Part shown: piece by piece, positions 1 through 7,356 of the stretch
Layout: each line of letters starts with the position of its first letter
Numbering within the stretch: the stretch's first letter is position 1
Origin: Micromonospora fulviviridis
Lineage (GTDB): Bacteria > Actinomycetota > Actinomycetes > Mycobacteriales > Micromonosporaceae
Direction: 5' to 3'
DNA length: 64,000 bases
NCBI RefSeq assembly: GCF_014648395.1
Contig: NZ_BMRA01000006.1
Location: forward strand, 33,069 to 97,068
Made by a program: the position numbers and the translations under genes
The notes under the pieces: model-generated
What the model was told of the DNA's origin: nothing
Seen by the model: only the letters and a program-made list of their open reading frames with translations
Databases searched by the model: none

Positions 1-819
1 CACGTCGAAGTAGGTCCACCACAGCAGCCCAGCAAGCACGACACCGAGCAGCACGCCGGCCAGCACCTCCAGGGTGAGTGGATGCGCCACGGCGACACCC
101 TGACCCAGCCCGACCGAGACGATGGCCTCGCCAACACCGATCAGGATGATCAAGCTGTGCCGTTCCGCCCAGTACCGGATGGATCTGATCTGCCAGGTCC
201 CGGCACCCAGCAGGAAAGTACCGCCGAACCCGGCGACGATCGCGCAAGCGACCAGGGCGAACCGGATCCATTCGCGGGCCACCACATCCCCGACGAACGC
301 CTGCTCACTGTGCTCAAACGGCGGCACGAGTGCGGAGGCCAGCAACGCCAGCTCACCGGCCACGATCAACGGCGCGCCTTTCCGCAGCCGCTGGCGGGTA
401 CCCGGTTGCGCCACGCCGGCGGCGGTGGCGAACACGAGGGCGCCACTGCGCGCGAGGATGTAGCACAGCGCGAACACGACCGGCCCGGAGAGCCCACCGG
501 GACGGTCGATGAAGGCCTCCCGGGCCGTCAAACCCATCACGAACAGCGTCGCGCTGAGCCCGAACATGAACACCGGCATGATGCCCCGGTCCAGCCGGAC
601 GATGTTGCCGAGCCATGCGTACGGCGCCCAACATCCCCACAACAGCACAAGCAGCAGCAGACCACGAGGCAAGCCGGCCGGATTGAGCTGCTCGGCGGTC
701 ACACCCGTGACGTTCAGAAACGCGAACACGAAAATCAGGTCCAGGAACAACTCCAGCCGAGTAACGCTGCCCTCTCCCTGAGCCAGCTGAAGGCGACCGA
801 ATTTCCGCACGGACCTCAC
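1..819 (-). CDS. Low temperature requirement protein A (LtrA) family membrane protein, 3'-truncated by window edge
   Basis: The protein begins with basic residues and then VTRLELFLDLIFVFAF, the LtrA-family N-terminal signature. Further on it has RYWAERHSLIILIGVGEAI and LLWWTYFDV, both typical of the family. Several hydrophobic segments indicate a polytopic membrane protein. About 273 residues are visible and the C-terminus lies beyond base 1; family members are usually 350-400 residues. The reading frame opens after a stop at 856-858. GTG codons at 819 and 810 are both possible starts; 819 gives the longest form, while 810 has a GAGG just upstream. The biochemical role of LtrA proteins is not firmly established (originally linked to cold growth in Listeria). 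Confidence 0.85.
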   Translation of the reverse strand, partial: MRSVRKFGRLQLAQGEGSVTRLELFLDLIFVFAFLNVTGVTAEQLNPAGLPRGLLLLVLLWGCWAPYAWLGNIVRLDRGIMPVFMFGLSATLFVMGLTAREAFIDRPGGLSGPVVFALCYILARSGALVFATAAGVAQPGTRQRLRKGAPLIVAGELALLASALVPPFEHSEQAFVGDVVAREWIRFALVACAIVAGFGGTFLLGAGTWQIRSIRYWAERHSLIILIGVGEAIVSVGLGQGVAVAHPLTLEVLAGVLLGVVLAGLLWWTYFDV

Positions 820-946
820 TCTGCCAACCGGCCGACTCCGCGACAGTTGATCGCCTCAACGGGGCGGAAGTTGGGGCGGTGGCCCACGCACGCGTGCAGT
901 ACCTGCTCAGCTCCGGCAGCGCGTCATGAAGGGGTGATCGCGGGCG

Positions 947-1555
947 TCAGCGCAAGGCAATCTCGCCTGCGTGGACGGCGCGCATGGCGCGCTCGACAGT
1001 CTCCTGATTTTCGCCGACCGGAGCCACGTAGTCGATGACGTGGCGCGCGGCGTCCTCCCCGAGCATTCGGGTGATCACCCACGCGGCGAGATACTGGGAC
1101 GCCAGGCAACCTCCCGCCGTAGCTATGTTCCCCTCGGCGTGGAACGGCGCGTCCAGCACGGTGACGTCACAGGCTTCGACAAAAGGTCGACTCTTCATGT
1201 CCGTGCACGCCGGCATGCCATCCAACAGCCCGAGCCGGGCGAGCACCAGCGCGCCCGAGCACTGCGCACCGATCAGCTGTCGCGAAGGGTCGAGCAGCAG
1301 CCTGGAGATCAGCCGGTCGTCGGCGACCACGTCGCGCGCCTTCACTCCGCTACCGATCAGCACGACGTCGGCTTGGGTCACGAACTCGATCGGGCGCTGC
1401 CCGGTCACTTCGACCCCGTTCATCGACGTGACCACAGGCGTCGGCGTCGTAATGAAGGCTTCCAAGCCGTCCTTACGGCACCGGTTGATCAGCGCGGAAG
1501 CGATGAAGCTGTCGAGCTCGTTGAAGCCGTCGAAGGTGACCACGGCTACCTGCAT
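947..1555 (-). CDS. DJ-1/PfpI family protein (type 1 glutamine amidotransferase-like)
   Basis: The 202-residue protein starts MQVAVVTFDGF and contains the nucleophile elbow GAQCSG with Cys99, the conserved cysteine of the DJ-1/PfpI superfamily, in an alpha/beta fold of normal length. Members act as stress chaperones or deglycases, isonitrile hydratases or regulators; the exact activity cannot be read here. ATG 1555 is preferred over an upstream in-frame start at 1603 because AAGGAG lies 6 bases before it and the family N-terminus begins at MQVAV. It has the same strand as the LtrA gene, about 130 bases apart, so cotranscription is possible but unproven. Confidence 0.9.
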   Translation of the reverse strand: MQVAVVTFDGFNELDSFIASALINRCRKDGLEAFITTPTPVVTSMNGVEVTGQRPIEFVTQADVVLIGSGVKARDVVADDRLISRLLLDPSRQLIGAQCSGALVLARLGLLDGMPACTDMKSRPFVEACDVTVLDAPFHAEGNIATAGGCLASQYLAAWVITRMLGEDAARHVIDYVAPVGENQETVERAMRAVHAGEIALR

Positions 1556-1792
1556 CACGACTCCTTCAAGGCTGGCATCAGGCCCACACTCTCCCTGGCG
1601 CACCGTTCCAGGGCGAGAGCCAATCAGCGGCTGGTGGCATGCCTACCGGCACCGCCCCTTTCGAGCTCCGGGCCTGATTACCGTACGAACTGTCCCGGGC
1701 CGTCAGCGGATTCCGGCGGGCACTGCCGGTAGTCAGCCAGTTGACAGCAACGAGGTCGGTTCATCGGCGAGGGGGTGGCTGCCAGGCCTGAG

Positions 1793-1957
1793 CTAGGGTG
1801 TCGACCGTTGATCAAGGCTTGAGTTGGCGCATAGGCATCTGCGGCTTCTCGCCTTGTTGACCTTGGCGATGGCCTCGCGCAGCTCTTTCTCGGTCATCTT
1901 GGCGTTGCCCTTGATGCCCATAGCGTGGGCTTCCTGACGCAGGTCTTCCACCGACCT
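1793..1957 (-). pseudogene. Fragment of a Rho-N/SAP-like small protein gene
   Basis: The minus strand reads SVEDLRQEAHAMGIKGNAKM followed by TEKELREAIAKVNKA. This resembles the short helix-extended-helix modules (Rho_N-like) of small actinobacterial DNA-binding proteins. The frame has no good start codon: it is closed by a TGA upstream of about 1970, and an IS5-type element begins at 1998. It looks like the 3' end of a gene cut off from its 5' part, with an uncertain C-terminal tail. Confidence 0.5.
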
Positions 1958-2057
1958 ACACCCGCCCGCACGGGTCCGTCACCTGTTCGCCGCCTAGGGC
2001 ATGTCCTGCCGATCTTGATGGGGCGAGACGGATCCTCGGAGGTATTAAGGTGTCGAT

Positions 2058-2570
2058 GTGACGACTGCCCGGCCGCTCGACAGCGAGGAACTCGCGAGCA
2101 CAGCTCCGGAGCGCGAGGTTCTGGAAGCCTTTGTCGACGCGTACCGCGATGAAATCATCGGTAAGCTCCGGGGGCTGTCCGAGGATGACGCCCGCCGGAG
2201 CCTGGTGCCCTCGCTCACTACGCTCATCGGTCTCGTCAAACACGCCGCCGCTGTTGAGCGGAACTGGTTCCAGCACTGTCTGGACCAGCAGCCTCGTGAA
2301 CAGATCACTGGCAACTCGTTCGGTGACCACGCCAGTTGGCAGGTCGACTCGAACGAGACCATCGGAGATGTCATTGCGGAGTACGCCACGGTCTGTGATC
2401 GATCGAGGCAGATCGCGGGCGGCTTCGCCCTCGACGACACTGTGCCTCATCCCCGCCTGGGCAGGGTGTCACTGCGCTACATCTACGTGCACATGATTCG
2501 TGAGTTGGCACGGCACTGCGGCCATGCAGACATCCTCCGGGAGCAGATCGACGGCATGGCCGGCGACTAA
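2058..2570 (+). CDS. DUF664/DinB-superfamily protein (mycothiol-dependent transferase-like)
   Basis: This 170-residue protein resembles DUF664 members of the DinB four-helix-bundle superfamily: LRGLSEDDARRSLVPSLTTL then IGLVKHAAAVERNWF, and a C-terminal YIYVHMIRELARHCGHADI. Histidines in LVKHA, IYVHMIRE and ARHCGHAD would form the metal site. In actinomycetes such proteins are thought to use mycothiol in detoxification, but this is family inference. The start is GTG 2058; GGAGG lies about 15 bases upstream, so initiation may be weak. It sits inside the CTAG-flanked IS unit, convergent with the transposase. A second DUF664 protein is at 34261-34839. Confidence 0.85.
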   Translation: MTTARPLDSEELASTAPEREVLEAFVDAYRDEIIGKLRGLSEDDARRSLVPSLTTLIGLVKHAAAVERNWFQHCLDQQPREQITGNSFGDHASWQVDSNETIGDVIAEYATVCDRSRQIAGGFALDDTVPHPRLGRVSLRYIYVHMIRELARHCGHADILREQIDGMAGD

Positions 2571-2586
2571 GGTGCATTTCTGGTGA

Positions 2587-3475
2587 TCATCGAAGCCAGA
2601 TGATGGCGGCTATGAGGACGAGGCTGGCGCGGTAGAGGGATGCGCGTTTGGCGTAGCGGGTAGCCAGGTCACGCCACTGTTTGAGTCGGTTGAAGCAGCG
2701 TTCCACGAAGTTGCGCTTGCGGTAGACCTGCTTGTCGAATGCCGGTGGCCTGCCGCCGGCGCTGCCCTTGGCGGCCCGGCGGTCGACCTGGTCCGAGCGT
2801 TCCGGGATGAGTTGTCGGATCCCTCGCTGCCGCAACGCACGTCTGGTGGAGTCGTGGGCGTAGCCCTTGTCCGCGATCAGTACGTCGGGGCGTTTGCGGG
2901 GCCGTCCGGGGCCGGGTTGGTTGATGCGGATCGCGTCCAGTAGCGCCAATGGTTGAGGGTTGTCGCCGGCCTGGCCTGGGGTGAGCAGGATCGACAACGG
3001 TCGCCCACGTCCGTCGACGGCGAGGTGGATCTTCGTGCTCAGTCCGCCTCGGGAGCGGCCGATGGCCTCGCTATCTTGCGCACCAGGCGTCGCTGGACTT
3101 GTCGGGGAGCCCCTTATTGCGGGCGCCAGCGGCATGCTGGTGCGCCCGCACGGTCGATGAGTCGATGCTGATCGTCCACTGCACCGGTGTGCCATCGTCG
3201 TGGACCTGCGCCGCCGCGAGGATCCGATCCCAAGTGCCGTCGGCGGTCCAGCGGCGCAGGCGTTCGTGGCAGGTCTTCCACGGCCCGAAGCGTTCCGGGA
3301 GGTCACGCCACGGCGCACCCGTGCGCAGCTTCCACAGAATCCCGTTGATGACCTGGCGGTGATCCCGCCACCGCCCCCGCGCACCGCCCGGCTCGGGAAG
3401 TAGCGGCGCGATCACCGCCCACGCCTCATCGGTCAGTTCACCACGACGCACCACCGGCACATCGTCAACGATCAA
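2587..3475 (-). CDS. IS5-family transposase (two overlapping frames)
   Basis: The first frame (start 3475, ends 3071) carries the N-terminal DUF4096-type domain: LTDEAWAVIAPLLPEPGGARG, WRDLPERFGPWKTCHERLRRW and the first catalytic Asp in WTISIDSSTVRAHQHA. The second frame (ends 2587) carries the DDE_Tnp_1 half: GRSRGGLSTKIHLAVDGRG, LIADKGYAHDSTRRALR and KQVYRKRNFVERCFNRLKQW with the catalytic Glu. Joining the frames needs a +1 shift around 3070-3115. IS427-group transposases are commonly made by programmed frameshifting, so this may be functional rather than decayed. Each half is free of internal stops. Confidence 0.9.
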
Positions 3476-3545
3476 CCACTACAAGATCGGCAGGACACGC
3501 CCTAGACGATCTTTGCGGCTCAGGCTACAGATTTTCGTGGTTGTG

Positions 3546-3595
3546 TCGGGTCTCAGGACGTCCGTGACAGATCGGTCTCGGGACGTGCGTGATAC
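3546..3595. repeat. Two tandem 24-base imperfect repeats
   Basis: Bases 3546-3569 and 3572-3594 are near copies of TCGG(G)TCTC(a/g)GGACGT(c/g)CGTGA(c/t)A. No gene is seen around them in 3506-3785. Such paired repeats resemble the end regions of some IS481/IS30-type elements, so this may be an insertion-sequence scar, but no transposase is attached. Confidence 0.4.
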
Positions 3596-3785
3596 ATCCA
3601 GCTAGAAAATCTTGTTTCGCTGTTGCCGGCTTCGCCTGGTCGTCCATCCCCACGACGGCTGGCGCCTCTTCAGGACCGGATGCTGGATTCTGGCAGTCCG
3701 CAGCCGTCATTCGTGGTTACCTGGCATCGGGTCGCGCCCCACTTCACGAGGTATTAACGAGAAGTACCCATCTGGGGGGATTTCG

Positions 3786-4406
3786 TTGACCAAAACACTA
3801 TTTACCCGCTTTGCGGGTGCCACCGTGCTGGCAGCCATGATCGGCCTTGGGTCCGCCGCACCAGCATGGGGCAGCGGGGGCGGTACGACGATCAACATCG
3901 ATCCGGCGGACACCGGCACGACGGCGGCCGCGTTCGGCACTCACAGGTGTGACCCGAACCTCGGTGGTGGCCCGTTCCAGGCCGAGGACGTCTGGGTCTT
4001 CGCCCTGCCGGCCGCGCAGCAGGGCAACTTCACCTCATTGACCATCGAGTTCGCCACGGAGGGTGGCCCCGTCACGGAGAACATCACGACCACGCCCGCC
4101 GGTGACCGCGCGATCGTCGGTAACCGGGCGTGGATCAGGACGCCAGCCGGGCTGTCCTCGACCGGCGAGCTGGTGAATCCGTTCGCTCTCACCAACGCCA
4201 CCGCGGTGATCACGGGTACCGACGGGACATTCGACCTGGCGCAGACCTGCCCGGCGAGCGGCGTGACAGCCAGCCCCAGCCTGCCGGTGACCGGCGCTGC
4301 GGTCTCTGGCCCGACGCTCGGCAAGCTCACTGCCGTGGGCGGCGGTCTCATCATGGTCGGCCTCGTGCTGCTTCGCGCGCAACGGCGTCGTCGCTTCGTC
4401 GCCTGA
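3786..4406 (+). CDS. Secreted LPXTG-anchored surface protein
   Basis: The 206-residue protein has an N-terminal signal peptide (LTKTLFTRFAGATVLAAMIG, cleavage near APAWG) and a C-terminal sorting signal LPVTG. A hydrophobic stretch (AVGGGLIMVGLVLL) and the basic tail RAQRRRRFVA follow, the layout recognised by sortases. The mature part has two cysteines and no domain I recognise. TTG 3786 is chosen because GGGGGGA stands 5 bases upstream and the signal peptide starts there; longer in-frame forms from 3612 would bury it. No sortase gene lies in the window, so anchoring depends on one elsewhere. A strong palindrome follows the gene. Confidence 0.85.
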   Translation: MTKTLFTRFAGATVLAAMIGLGSAAPAWGSGGGTTINIDPADTGTTAAAFGTHRCDPNLGGGPFQAEDVWVFALPAAQQGNFTSLTIEFATEGGPVTENITTTPAGDRAIVGNRAWIRTPAGLSSTGELVNPFALTNATAVITGTDGTFDLAQTCPASGVTASPSLPVTGAAVSGPTLGKLTAVGGGLIMVGLVLLRAQRRRRFVA

Positions 4407-4480
4407 CCTGGGCCGGTCCATCCGTACACGGGGATGCTGCCCCGGCAGGACCGGGTCAGCCGACGCCCAGGACCGGATCT

Positions 4481-4522
4481 GCTGCTGGCCGGCACCCGAC
4501 ATGTCGGGTGCCGGCCAGCAGC
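4481..4522 (+). terminator. 42-base perfect palindrome, probable terminator
   Basis: Bases 4481-4501 pair perfectly with 4502-4522 (arms begin GCTGCTGGCCGGCACC), centred on ACATGT with no formal loop. It lies 75 bases after the LPXTG gene stop and before the next gene. There is no T-run, as is common in high-GC actinobacteria. It could act as an intrinsic terminator or a cruciform. Confidence 0.6.
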
Positions 4523-4638
4523 TGTCGTCCAGGTTTCGCCTACCTTGCCATCTCGGCCCCGACCTCACGCAGGTCGGGCCGAGGGCAATCCTGGACAAGT
4601 TGGCCCGGGGTCCGGCGAGTTTCCGTACGCTGCGCTGA

Positions 4639-5694
4639 GTGAAATGGGCACGTTCCTTCGTCGCGCTGGCAGCGACTCTCACTGTGACCGCGTGCGATGG
4701 TGCCCGGACTCCACCGGCCGAGGTGCACACCCGTTCGACGCCGCCGGCGTCCCCGTCCCAGCCTGCCAAGATCACGTTGGCGTTCGCGGGCGACGTGCAC
4801 TTCGCCGACCGTACGCGTGATCTGTTGGGCGACCCGGCGACCGCGTTCGGACCGATCTCGTCGACCCTTTCGGCCGCGGACCTGGCGATGGTCAACCTGG
4901 AAACGGCGGTCACCACGCGGGGCGCTCCTGAGCCGAAGGAGTTCCATTTCCGGGCGCCGGCAAGCGCGTATGACGCGGTGAAGGCCGCCGGAATCGACGT
5001 CGTATCGATCGCGAACAACCACGCGCTGGACTACGGGCGGACGGGGCTGACCGACACCGTGGACGCGGCAAGGGCCGCCGGGGTGCCGGCCGTCGGCGCA
5101 GGCGCTGACGCTGCGGCGGCGTACCGGCCGTGGATCACCAAGATACGCGGCACCAGAACCGCCGTACTCGGGTTCAGCCAGGTCGCCGAGCTGTGGTCGC
5201 AGTGGAGGGCCACAGAAACCCGGGCCGGCATCGCGATGACCAGGGACCTGCCCCGCGCCGTCGCCGCGGTCCGGGCCGCGCGACAGCAGGCCGACGTGGT
5301 CGTCGTCTACGTCCACTGGGGTACGGAGGGCGACGCGTGTCCGCCCGACGAGGCTCGTGCGTTCGCCGGCGAGATGGCTCGGGCGGGCGCCACGATGGTG
5401 GTCGGCACCCATGCCCACCTCCTGCTCGGCGACGGCTGGCTCGGCAGGACCTTCGTCCAGTACGGGCTCGGCAACTTCGTGTGGTGGCGCGACGACGCGT
5501 ACAGCAACGACACGGGGGTGCTGCGGGTAACCCTCGACGGATCGGCGATCTCGAAGACGGAACTGGTGCCCGCGACGATCTCCCGACGCACCGGCCGACC
5601 CGAACCCGCCGGCGGGGAGGACGCGGCCCGGATCCGCCGGGAGTACGCGGACCTGCACTCCTGCACCGGACTCGCCGCGAGCCCCGCCCCATAG
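4639..5694 (+). CDS. CapA/PGA_cap-family metallophosphatase lipoprotein
   Basis: This 351-residue protein starts at GTG 4639 with a short basic N-terminus, a hydrophobic core and the lipobox VTAC, so it is probably a membrane-anchored exported lipoprotein. The PGA_cap fold follows: FAGDVHFADR (first metal motif), MVNLETAVTTRG, DVVSIANNHALDYGRTG, VVVYVHWGTEGDACP and ATMVVGTHAHLLLG. These Asp, Asn and His motifs form the calcineurin-like di-metal site. CapA proteins take part in poly-gamma-glutamate or capsule export, but many actinobacterial homologues stand alone and their substrate is unknown. No capBC genes are nearby. Confidence 0.85.
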   Translation: MKWARSFVALAATLTVTACDGARTPPAEVHTRSTPPASPSQPAKITLAFAGDVHFADRTRDLLGDPATAFGPISSTLSAADLAMVNLETAVTTRGAPEPKEFHFRAPASAYDAVKAAGIDVVSIANNHALDYGRTGLTDTVDAARAAGVPAVGAGADAAAAYRPWITKIRGTRTAVLGFSQVAELWSQWRATETRAGIAMTRDLPRAVAAVRAARQQADVVVVYVHWGTEGDACPPDEARAFAGEMARAGATMVVGTHAHLLLGDGWLGRTFVQYGLGNFVWWRDDAYSNDTGVLRVTLDGSAISKTELVPATISRRTGRPEPAGGEDAARIRREYADLHSCTGLAASPAP

Positions 5695-5733
5695 TCGGAC
5701 CAAGTACCCTCGGGCACCGTAGAGCACAGGAGA

Positions 5734-5937
5734 GTGAAGTCAGCCGACGCTGTCCGAACCTCGCCCCGGCCCGGCGGGAACTGCGCGCCGCGCTGGCCGA
5801 CCTGGGTCTGCCTCACGCGGTGGTTACCGAGGTCGTGGGGGACTACCCGTCGCCGTCGATCCTGGTCGACGGCGTGGATGTGATGGGCGGCACCAGCGAC
5901 GGATCGGCTTCCTGTCGCCTTGATCTCCCCACTGGCG
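5734..5937 (+). pseudogene. Truncated MerB-associated thioredoxin-like protein remnant
   Basis: The plus strand encodes CPNLAPARRELRAALADLG from 5751 and, further on, DYPSPSILVDGVDVMGG and ASCRLDLPT. This matches small proteins found beside actinobacterial mercury genes, often annotated as alkylmercury-lyase-like. The likely start, GTG 5734 with AGGAG before it, is out of frame with CPNL, implying a short deletion. The similarity stops at about 5937, where a reversed YnfA fragment begins. It is therefore damaged at both ends. Confidence 0.6.
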
Positions 5938-6001
5938 AGTCCCCGCCGATCTCGGCGAGCGCGGCGAGGATGAACAGCAGGATTGAGCGGGCAACGGTCA
6001 T
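5938..6001 (-). pseudogene. 5' stump of a YnfA/UPF0060-family membrane protein gene
   Basis: From ATG 6001 the minus strand reads MTVARSILLFILAALAEIGG, the conserved N-terminus of YnfA/UPF0060 small membrane proteins (about 110 residues when complete). Similarity ends abruptly at 5938, where the sequence joins the MerB-like remnant on the other strand. The ATG overlaps the stop of the preceding MerT-like gene (ATGA), showing that it was once the last gene of that operon. Confidence 0.65.
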
Positions 6002-6306
6002 GCGTCGGACCGAAGCGTGACCACCTGGCGGTCGTGGTTGTCGGGCTGGCCGCAGGAGCAGTTGCCGCCAGCGCAGCCGGTGGTGTGGCGGCGCTTGCTG
6101 GCCCACCACCAGGACAGGCCGGCGAGTACGGCCAAGGCCACAGCGACGCCGGGCATGAAGCGGTTGGCTGCGGCCCAGCCAACGCCACCGAGGATCCCAG
6201 CGGCCAGCAACGGCGGCAGGATGCAGCAGGCGGCGCAGGCCGCCCCAGCAAGTCCGGTCATGCCGGAGGGCAGCAGGCGGCGCAGCCGGTTAGCAGGTGT
6301 CGGCAT
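5998..6306 (-). CDS. MerT/MerF-like mercuric transport membrane protein
   Basis: The 102-residue protein has two hydrophobic segments. The first carries a cysteine cluster (GLAGAACAACCILPP) like the paired cysteines in helix 1 of MerT/MerF. After the second helix (MPGVAVALAVLAGLSWWW) comes a cysteine-rich tail CAGGNCSCG. This fits a transporter passing Hg(II), or a related soft metal, inward. ATG 6306 lies inside the end of the merR-like gene (17-base overlap), so the two are translationally coupled. No merA or intact merB is present, so resistance from this locus alone looks incomplete. Confidence 0.75.
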   Translation of the reverse strand: MPTPANRLRRLLPSGMTGLAGAACAACCILPPLLAAGILGGVGWAAANRFMPGVAVALAVLAGLSWWWASKRRHTTGCAGGNCSCGQPDNHDRQVVTLRSDA

Positions 6307-6736
6307 GGTCGTGCCTTTCGGCGACCTCGGCAAAGGGAAGCGGGCAGCAGGAGCTGCCAGCGCAGGCGACCAGGTCGTCACAACCGGCGGAGATGGCGGC
6401 GCGGAGGGTGTCGCGGATGACGGTCAGGTCGGCCAGCTTCTGGTCCACCTCGACGAGCTTCTCCTTGGCCCGTGCCTGAAGACCGTTGTCGGGCCGGCTG
6501 TGCTGGTGTCGGCCGGCGTCGAGAAGGTCGGCGACCTCGTTGAGGGTGAAGCCGAGGCGTTGCGCGGTCTTGATGATCCGCAGCAGGGTGACGGTGTCGG
6601 ACGGGTAGAGCCGGTGCCCGCCCGGTGACCGCCGCGGTGCGGCGAGCAGGCCCCGGCGCTCGTAGTAGCGCAGCGTCTGCAGGTTGACCCCGGCCGCGTC
6701 GGCGAGCTGGCCGCTGCGCAGCCCCGATTCGCTCAT
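6290..6736 (-). CDS. merR: MerR-family metal-responsive regulator
   Basis: This 148-residue regulator opens with the winged HTH SGQLADAAGVNLQTLRYYER RGLL and continues with the dimerisation helix typical of MerR. The metal-binding end has Cys119, Cys125, Cys130 and Cys131 (SAGCDDLVACAGSSCC). Classical MerR also uses Cys82; here that region is GRHQHS, with histidines instead, so the ligand set differs from the Tn501 type. ATG 6736 overlaps the stop of the upstream gene by 4 bases. It probably controls its own operon from the promoter at 7097-7127. Mercury is the likeliest inducer given the MerT-like partner, but arsenic or another thiophilic ion cannot be excluded. Confidence 0.85.
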   Translation of the reverse strand: MSESGLRSGQLADAAGVNLQTLRYYERRGLLAAPRRSPGGHRLYPSDTVTLLRIIKTAQRLGFTLNEVADLLDAGRHQHSRPDNGLQARAKEKLVEVDQKLADLTVIRDTLRAAISAGCDDLVACAGSSCCPLPFAEVAERHDHADTC

Positions 6737-7089
6737 GTCCGCTCCCAGGCGGAGGTCGCCCGCTGGGCGAGGGCATCGAGCACGTCGACGTGTCCCGCCG
6801 GTACCCGGACGTCCAGCGTCAGCGCGTCCGAGCCGGCTCGCGCGATTTCGAAGGCGAAGAATGAGCAGCAGGACGATTCCCGGGCCGTCAGTTCCCGCGC
6901 GGTCTCCTCCACCTGCTCCGTGCCGGCGAGCCGCAACCGCAGATGCTGTGCCGATACTCGGTCGGCGCCCCGGACGGCGGCGCGGAGGAACTGGTCGAAC
7001 TCGGCGAGCCGCAGCGGCCGTTCGCCCGTCGGCAGGGTGCACGCATCCGGCACCCAGGAGTCATTCGTCGTGACGTGTTCGTCGTACAT
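6733..7089 (-). CDS. Small conserved protein of mercury-type operons
   Basis: This 118-residue protein (ATG 7089) contains WVPDACTLPTGERPLRLAEF and, later, ARELTARESSCCSFFAFEI with a vicinal cysteine pair. Similar short proteins occur next to merR-type genes in actinomycetes, and the Cys-Cys motif suggests metal or thiol chemistry. No enzymatic function is established. It is the first gene of the operon; its stop overlaps the merR start (ATGA). A second start, GTG 7074, is possible. The MerR-type promoter stands directly upstream. Confidence 0.7.
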   Translation of the reverse strand: MYDEHVTTNDSWVPDACTLPTGERPLRLAEFDQFLRAAVRGADRVSAQHLRLRLAGTEQVEETARELTARESSCCSFFAFEIARAGSDALTLDVRVPAGHVDVLDALAQRATSAWERT

Positions 7090-7096
7090 GCATCGA

Positions 7097-7127
7097 CGGT
7101 AAGCCTGTACCCAGGTATCAGATGCAA
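7097..7127 (-). promoter_or_regulatory. MerR-type promoter/operator with 19-base spacer
   Basis: On the minus strand a -35 TTGCAT (7122-7127) is followed by exactly 19 bases and then TTACCG as -10. The spacer holds an imperfect dyad CTGATACC/GGGTACAG. An over-long 19-base spacer with a central dyad is the hallmark of MerR-activated promoters, and it lies just before the first gene of the merR operon. Confidence 0.75.
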
Positions 7128-7356
7128 GCCCCGTTCAGAGAACGATCGAGGCCATCGATCTGGGACATGGCAAACCAGTGATGACGCCGCCGACCCGATC
7201 AGCCCGCGCGCCGTTTGTCGAGGCAGAAGCCTGTGCGCAGTGGGCGGGAGCGAGAGAGCGGCGGTCGGTCAGGTGGTCAGGCCGGGGTGGTGGTCGAGTT
7301 GAGGGACGAGGTTGACCAGGCTCCCCGCGCACGGCAGGACAGTCCTCGGCTTGTTG

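Larger units (their letters stand above)
1998..3501 (-). mobile_element. IS5-family (IS427-like) unit enclosing a DUF664 passenger gene
   Basis: The ends are 20-base inverted repeats matching at 19 positions: GGCATGTCCTGCCGATCTTG at 1998-2017, and at 3482-3501 on the other strand the same sequence with G for A at position 4. CTAG duplications flank them. The transposase fills only 2587-3475. The rest (1998-2586) holds a DinB/DUF664 gene pointing towards the transposase, which is unusual because IS427-type elements are normally about 0.85-0.9 kb. A degraded repeat-like sequence (ctggtgatc) near 2580, where the element would normally end, suggests that the outer left end was acquired from another copy. 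Confidence 0.7.
1994..3505. repeat. CTAG target-site duplication around the IS5-family unit
   Basis: CTAG occurs immediately outside both terminal inverted repeats, at 1994-1997 and 3502-3505. Four-base YTAR/CTAG duplications are characteristic of IS5-family insertion. The pair therefore argues that 1998-3501 moved as one unit. Confidence 0.7.

Noticed and set aside
5734..7127. Complete mercury resistance operon
   Set aside because: No mercuric reductase, the MerB-like gene is broken and YnfA is truncated.
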